Shown one piece after another: positions 5,623-8,843 of a stretch of DNA of 8,843 nucleotides. The translations under genes and the position numbers were made by a program. Every line of letters starts with the position of its first letter. Position 1 is the first letter of the stretch. Where the stretch lies: positions 1-8,843 of the forward strand of contig JAISCU010000289.1 of assembly GCA_031265345.1 (NCBI GenBank), in the 5' to 3' direction. The notes under the pieces are model-generated. The model saw only the letters and a program-made list of their open reading frames with translations. It searched no databases and was not told where the DNA came from. The DNA is from Bifidobacteriaceae bacterium. GTDB lineage: Bacteria; Actinomycetota; Actinomycetes; Actinomycetales; WQXJ01.

Positions 5623-7028
5623 GGGAGGAGTTGGCGGACGCGGCGGCGTCCGAGGTCGCCGGGTTCGTCGCCGCGGCGGTCGCGGCCGCCGGGCGGGACG
5701 GGGAGGTCTTCGACCTGGTCGAGGACGCCGCCAGGGCCTGCGCGGGGCGGATCGCCAACCGGATGGTCGAGGGCGCCGCCGCCATGGTGGCCACCTCCCA
5801 GCCACGGGTGTCCGTGTGCGGCTGCGGCCGGGAGCTGGGCGCGCACTCGGCCAGGGCCAGGACCATGATGACGATGACCGGGCCGGTGGCGGTGACCCGC
5901 GCGTACTTCTACTGCCGCGCCTGCGGGGAGGGGTCCGCGCCGGCCGACCGGGTGCTGGGCGTGGACGGCGAGACCTGCTCGACGGCGCTGCGCAGAGCGT
6001 TCGCGGCGGCCGGGCAGGAGGTCGCGTTCGCCAGGGCGGCCCGGCTGGTCGGCGAGGTCGCGGGCGCGGCGCTGGTGTCGGCGAAGACTTGCGACCGGAT
6101 CGTCAAGAGGGCCGGGCGGGCGGCCCGGGAGATGGTCGGGGAGGAGGCCGCCGCGCTCCACGGGAACCCCGCGGCCGTGCGCCGGGCGTGGGACAACGCC
6201 GCCACCGCCTATGTGATGATCGACGGCACGGGCGCGCCCATGGTGCCGAAGGAGACGGCCGGGCGGGCCGGGAAGCAGCCGGACGGGACGGCCAGGACCG
6301 TCGAGGCCAAGATCGCCCGGTTCATGGTCCAGTCCGGGCACGGCCCGGACGGCCGCCCGCTCCTCCTGCCCGGTTCGACCAGCTACGTCGCCACGTTCGA
6401 GTCGTCCGGGGACTTCGCCGCCACGGTCGCCGCGGAGGCGCTGCGCCGCGACTTCCCCCACGCGCCCAGGCTCGCGGTCGTCGCCGACGGCGCCCGCTGG
6501 ATCTGGAAGCTGGCCGACCTGCTGTGGCCCGGCTCGGTCCAGATAGTCGACTTCTACCACGCCGCCGAACACGCCCACGACCTCGCCGAACTGCTCGGGC
6601 CGCACCTCCCCGGGGGCCATGCCCGCGCCGCCCTCGCCCAGCGCCTGCGCGGCCTGCTGGCCGCCGGACGGATCCAGGCCCTGGCCGACGCGGCCAGGGC
6701 GGTGGAGCTCCCCACCGAGGAGCTGCAAGCGAGACTCGAGACCGCGGTCGGCTACTTCACCCGCAACGCCCACCGGATGCGGTACGCCAGGTTCAAGAAG
6801 CAGGGCCTATGGATAGGGAGCGGAGCAGTCGAGGGGGCCTGTAAGAACCTCGTCGAGGCCAGGGCCGCCCAGTCCGGGATGCGCTGGACCATCGACGGCC
6901 TCGACCCAGTCATCGCGTTGCGGGCGCTGAACCGCTCCGACGACCAAGCAGGCCAGCGCCACAACCGAATCTGGGATAGAACCTCACCCCGGACGCTCCA
7001 GGTCCCACACGCCCACCAACAAACCTGA
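5212..7028 (+). CDS. ISKra4-family DDE transposase, produced by -1 frameshift (605 residues)
   Basis: The fused product reads 5212-5595 in the first frame, slips back one base, and continues from 5595 to the TGA at 7026-7028. Residues 1-128 carry the Cys-rich DUF6788-like part. A zinc ribbon follows (Cys203, Cys205, Cys235, Cys238; CGCG ... YCRACG). The RNase H-like catalytic core has Asp338 in [10 protein letters not shown], Asp426 in [10 protein letters not shown] and Glu541 in [10 protein letters not shown], with [16 protein letters not shown] between the last two, all typical of ISKra4 transposases. AAQSGMRW after the Glu is also a family feature. All catalytic residues are intact. The second frame has no convincing start of its own: its first internal ATGs lie inside the conserved region with no ribosome site. 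An alternative reading is a true one-base indel in the G7 run, which would make this a pseudogene. Confidence 0.83.
5589..5595 (+). promoter_or_regulatory. -1 programmed frameshift heptamer G_GGG_GGC
   Basis: In the first frame the codons are GGG (5590-5592) and GGC (5593-5595), preceded by G, giving the X_XXY_YYZ heptamer G_GGG_GGC. Slipping back one base re-pairs both tRNAs (GGG/GGG) and enters the frame that encodes the transposase core. A 5-bp hairpin, GGCCT/CGC/AGGCC (5606-5618), starts 10 bases downstream and may stimulate slippage. Confidence 0.68.
6970..6982 (+). repeat. Right copy of the IS subterminal direct repeat TCTGGGATAGAAC
   Basis: This copy is identical over 13 bases to 5173-5185. 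It is followed after a short gap by CCCCGGAC, as the left copy is followed by CCCGGAC. Here it is inside the transposase coding sequence (residues near the C-terminus, NRIWDRTS) and points toward the right end and the fumarase gene. It could be a transposase-binding site; an outward promoter is a weaker possibility. Confidence 0.7.
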
Positions 7029-7037
7029 CTCACACCC

Positions 7038-7046
7038 GTGCAAATT
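7038..7046. repeat. Right target-site duplication (GTGCAAATT)
   Basis: An exact copy of 5111-5119, directly after the IS right end. Joining 5110 to 7038 restores the pre-insertion sequence, which then reads into the fumarase leader. Confidence 0.92.
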
Positions 7047-7072
7047 GGGGGCCGGGGGCGCCGTGGGAGAAT
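7045..7072 (+). promoter_or_regulatory. Weak candidate promoter for fumarase (TTGGGG-N16-GAGAAT)
   Basis: TTGGGG (7045-7050) and GAGAAT (7067-7072) are 16 bases apart and upstream of the fumarase ribosome site. They match the sigma-70 consensus only partly. If real, the -35 begins inside the target duplication, so the IS would sit exactly upstream of the promoter core and replace any activator sites. Confidence 0.25.
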
Positions 7073-7116
7073 TGGGCCGGCGGAACCGAACACCCATCAG
7101 AAGAAGGAGCCAGACC

Positions 7117-8843
7117 GTGGCCGAATTCCTCTACAGCGACATGCTGCCCACCGGGGCGGACCAGACCCCCTACCGACTGCTCACCACCGACGGCGCCGAA
7201 GCGATCACCGGCCCGGGCGGAGGGCAGTTCCTCAAAATCAGCCCCGTGGCGTTGGCGCTGCTGGCCGAGACTGCGATGCATGACATAGCCCACTACTTAC
7301 GGCCAGCCCACTTGAAGCAACTGGCCGGCATATTACAAGATCCCGAAGCCAGCGCCAACGACAAGTTCGTGGCGCTGGACCTGATGAAGAACGCCAACAT
7401 CGCCGCCGGGGGTGTCCTGCCGATGTGCCAGGACACCGGCACCGCCATCGTGATGGGCAAGCGCGGCCAGCGAGTGCTGACCGAGGGGCCGGACGAACAA
7501 GCCCTGTCGCGCGGCGTCTACGAGGCCTATTCCAAGCTCAACCTGCGTTACTCCATGAACGCTCCGCTGACCATGTGGGACGAGGCCAATACCGGCACCA
7601 ACCTGCCCGCCCAGATCGAGTTGTACGCCGACACGGCGCCCGGGCACGAACTGGCCTACAAGTTCTTGTTCATGGCCAAGGGCGGGGGTTCGGCCAACAA
7701 GTCTTACCTGTTCCAGGAGACCAAGGCGATCCTCAACCCGGACTCGCTGATGGAGTTCCTGGATGAGAAGATCCGGTCGCTCGGGACGGCCGCCTGCCCG
7801 CCGTACCATCTGGCGGTGGTGATCGGCGGGACTTCGGCCGAATACTGCCTGAAGGTGGCCAAGTACGCCTCGGCTAAGTACCTCGACGGGCTGCCGACCG
7901 AGGGCTCGATGGCCGGGCATGGCTTCCGGGACCTCGGCTTGGAGGCGCAGGTCTTGCAGCTGACCAGGGACATGGGGATCGGCGCGCAGTTCGGCGGCAA
8001 GTACTTCTGCCACGATGTGCGCGTGGTGCGGCTCCCCCGGCACGGCGCCTCGCTGCCGGTGGCGGTGTCGGTGTCGTGTTCGGCGGACCGCCAGTGCCTG
8101 GCCAAGATCACACCAGATGGCGTCTTCATCGAGGACTTGGAGCGCGAGCCGGCGCAGTACCTTCCGGCCGTCGCTTTGACCGAGCCCCCGGCGGGGCCGG
8201 GGGCCGAATCGGGCATCGAATCGGACGCCCGTGCGGCGGGAGAACAAAGCGAAGTGGTCCAGATCGACCTGGCACGGCCCATGCCCCAGATCCTGGCCGA
8301 ACTCACCAACTACCCCATCCGCACGCGCCTGTCCCTGACCGGCACCATGATCGTGGCGCGGGACATAGCCCATGCGAAGCTGCGCGACCGGCTGGACGCG
8401 GGCGAGGAACTGCCCGCCTACATCAAGGACCATCCGGTCTACTACGCGGGTCCCGCCAAGACCCCGCCCGGAATGCCGTCCGGGTCGTTCGGCCCCACCA
8501 CGGCCGGGCGCATGGATTCCTACGTGGACCGGTTCCAGGCCGCTGGCGGCTCCATGGTGATGGTCGCCAAGGGCAACCGGTCCCAGGCCGTCACCGACGC
8601 TTGCGCCGCCCACGGCGGTTTCTACCTGGGCTCTATTGGCGGCCCGGCGGCGCGCCTGGCACAGGACTGCATCAAGTCGGTCGAATTGCTGGAGTATCCC
8701 GAGTTGGGCATGGAGGCGGTCTGGAAGATCGAGGTCGAGGATTTCCCCGCTTTCATAGTGGTCGACAACAAAGGCAACGACTTCTTCGCCGACGTGTCCC
8801 GCAAGCGGACGGTGCCATTGAAACTGTCTGGCATGACAAAGTA
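7117..8843 (+). CDS. fumA: Class I (Fe-S) fumarate hydratase; stop codon cut by window end
   Basis: 575 codons are visible, and the final two bases (TA) are probably the start of the stop. It interconverts fumarate and L-malate (TCA cycle or reductive branch) with an oxygen-sensitive [4Fe-4S] cluster in the cytoplasm. It has an N-terminal Fumerase domain (about 14-350) with cluster cysteines Cys104 ([10 protein letters not shown]), Cys227 ([13 protein letters not shown]) and Cys321 (SVSCSADRQ), and a C-terminal beta domain (about 380-560) with [35 protein letters not shown] and [12 protein letters not shown]. It follows the one-chain architecture of E. coli FumA/FumB (about 548 residues), but carries an extra Ala/Gly/Glu-rich interdomain stretch at roughly 355-380. 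GTG 7117 is set by AAGGAG at 7104-7109, 7 bases upstream. An IS lies 79 bases upstream. fumA is used for family resemblance, not proven orthology. Confidence 0.95.
   Translation, partial: MAEFLYSDMLPTGADQTPYRLLTTDGAEAITGPGGGQFLKISPVALALLAETAMHDIAHYLRPAHLKQLAGILQDPEASANDKFVALDLMKNANIAAGGVLPMCQDTGTAIVMGKRGQRVLTEGPDEQALSRGVYEAYSKLNLRYSMNAPLTMWDEANTGTNLPAQIELYADTAPGHELAYKFLFMAKGGGSANKSYLFQETKAILNPDSLMEFLDEKIRSLGTAACPPYHLAVVIGGTSAEYCLKVAKYASAKYLDGLPTEGSMAGHGFRDLGLEAQVLQLTRDMGIGAQFGGKYFCHDVRVVRLPRHGASLPVAVSVSCSADRQCLAKITPDGVFIEDLEREPAQYLPAVALTEPPAGPGAESGIESDARAAGEQSEVVQIDLARPMPQILAELTNYPIRTRLSLTGTMIVARDIAHAKLRDRLDAGEELPAYIKDHPVYYAGPAKTPPGMPSGSFGPTTAGRMDSYVDRFQAAGGSMVMVAKGNRSQAVTDACAAHGGFYLGSIGGPAARLAQDCIKSVELLEYPELGMEAVWKIEVEDFPAFIVVDNKGNDFFADVSRKRTVPLKLSGMTK

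Larger units (their letters stand above)
5120..7037 (+). mobile_element. Complete ISKra4-family insertion sequence, 1,918 bp
   Basis: The terminal inverted repeats are GGGTGTGAGTC at 5120-5130 and its exact complement at 7027-7037, extending to 17 of 19 matching positions (5120-5138 against 7019-7037). Identical 9-bp GTGCAAATT duplications flank it; to my recollection, some groups of the ISKra4 family make duplications of 8-9 bp. It has one transcription unit: a DUF6788-like first frame and a DDE transposase second frame joined by a -1 frameshift site. The transposase stop (7026-7028) reaches into the right inverted repeat. There are no passenger genes. A 13-bp sequence, TCTGGGATAGAAC, is repeated in direct orientation near both ends (5173-5185 and 6970-6982). 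The element looks intact and possibly active. Its Arg codon use (frequent AGG) differs from the flanking genes. Confidence 0.93.

Noticed and set aside
5403..6773. 456-residue minus-strand frame inside the IS
   Set aside because: It is the shadow of the transposase core; the translation is Gly/Arg/Pro-rich with no motif.
7333..8613. 426-residue minus-strand frame
   Set aside because: It is antisense to the fumarase gene, whose cysteine and domain signatures are clear. The shadow has no recognisable domain.

Overview
The window is high-GC DNA with GC-rich third codon positions, GTG starts, at least one likely leaderless gene and very long open shadow frames on both strands. This fits an actinomycete-type bacterium (Actinomycetota). 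The metabolic genes present (IspH of the MEP pathway, a zinc-ribbon Nudix pyrophosphatase, an oxygen-sensitive class I Fe-S fumarase) are compatible with an anaerobic or facultative lifestyle. The genus cannot be read from the sequence.

Layout, left to right. (1) 2-499, plus: C-terminal part of a short-chain dehydrogenase resembling 3-alpha-hydroxysteroid dehydrogenase/carbonyl reductase. (2) 556-1344, plus: NADH pyrophosphatase-type Nudix hydrolase (nudC), apparently leaderless. (3) 1380-1465: a duplicated palindromic element at the convergent junction between nudC and ispH. (4) 3207-1465, minus: an SRPBCC/polyketide-cyclase-like protein followed with no gap by ispH. (5) 3291-3484: a small array of long hairpin repeats. 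(6) 4466-3519, minus: a 315-residue protein with an AbiEi-like N-terminus and a DUF559/Vsr-like PD-(D/E)XK nuclease C-terminus. (7) 4571-4998: a second array of the same hairpin repeats with a clear dimeric higher-order organisation. (8) 5120-7037: a complete 1,918-bp ISKra4-type insertion sequence with 9-bp target duplications, near-perfect terminal inverted repeats and a transposase split over two frames by a canonical -1 slippery heptamer. (9) 7117-8843, plus: class I fumarate hydratase, essentially complete but with its stop codon cut by the window end.

The ordinary genes are housekeeping enzymes and do not form one pathway. The accessory part is 3208-7046. A solitary nuclease gene is bracketed by same-orientation hairpin arrays, and an IS has landed in what looks like the original leader of the fumarase gene. 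The most unusual structure is the two-flavour linker-plus-hairpin array on both sides of the nuclease gene. I describe it from sequence alone and cannot say whether it is a genome-wide repeat family or is tied functionally to the nuclease.
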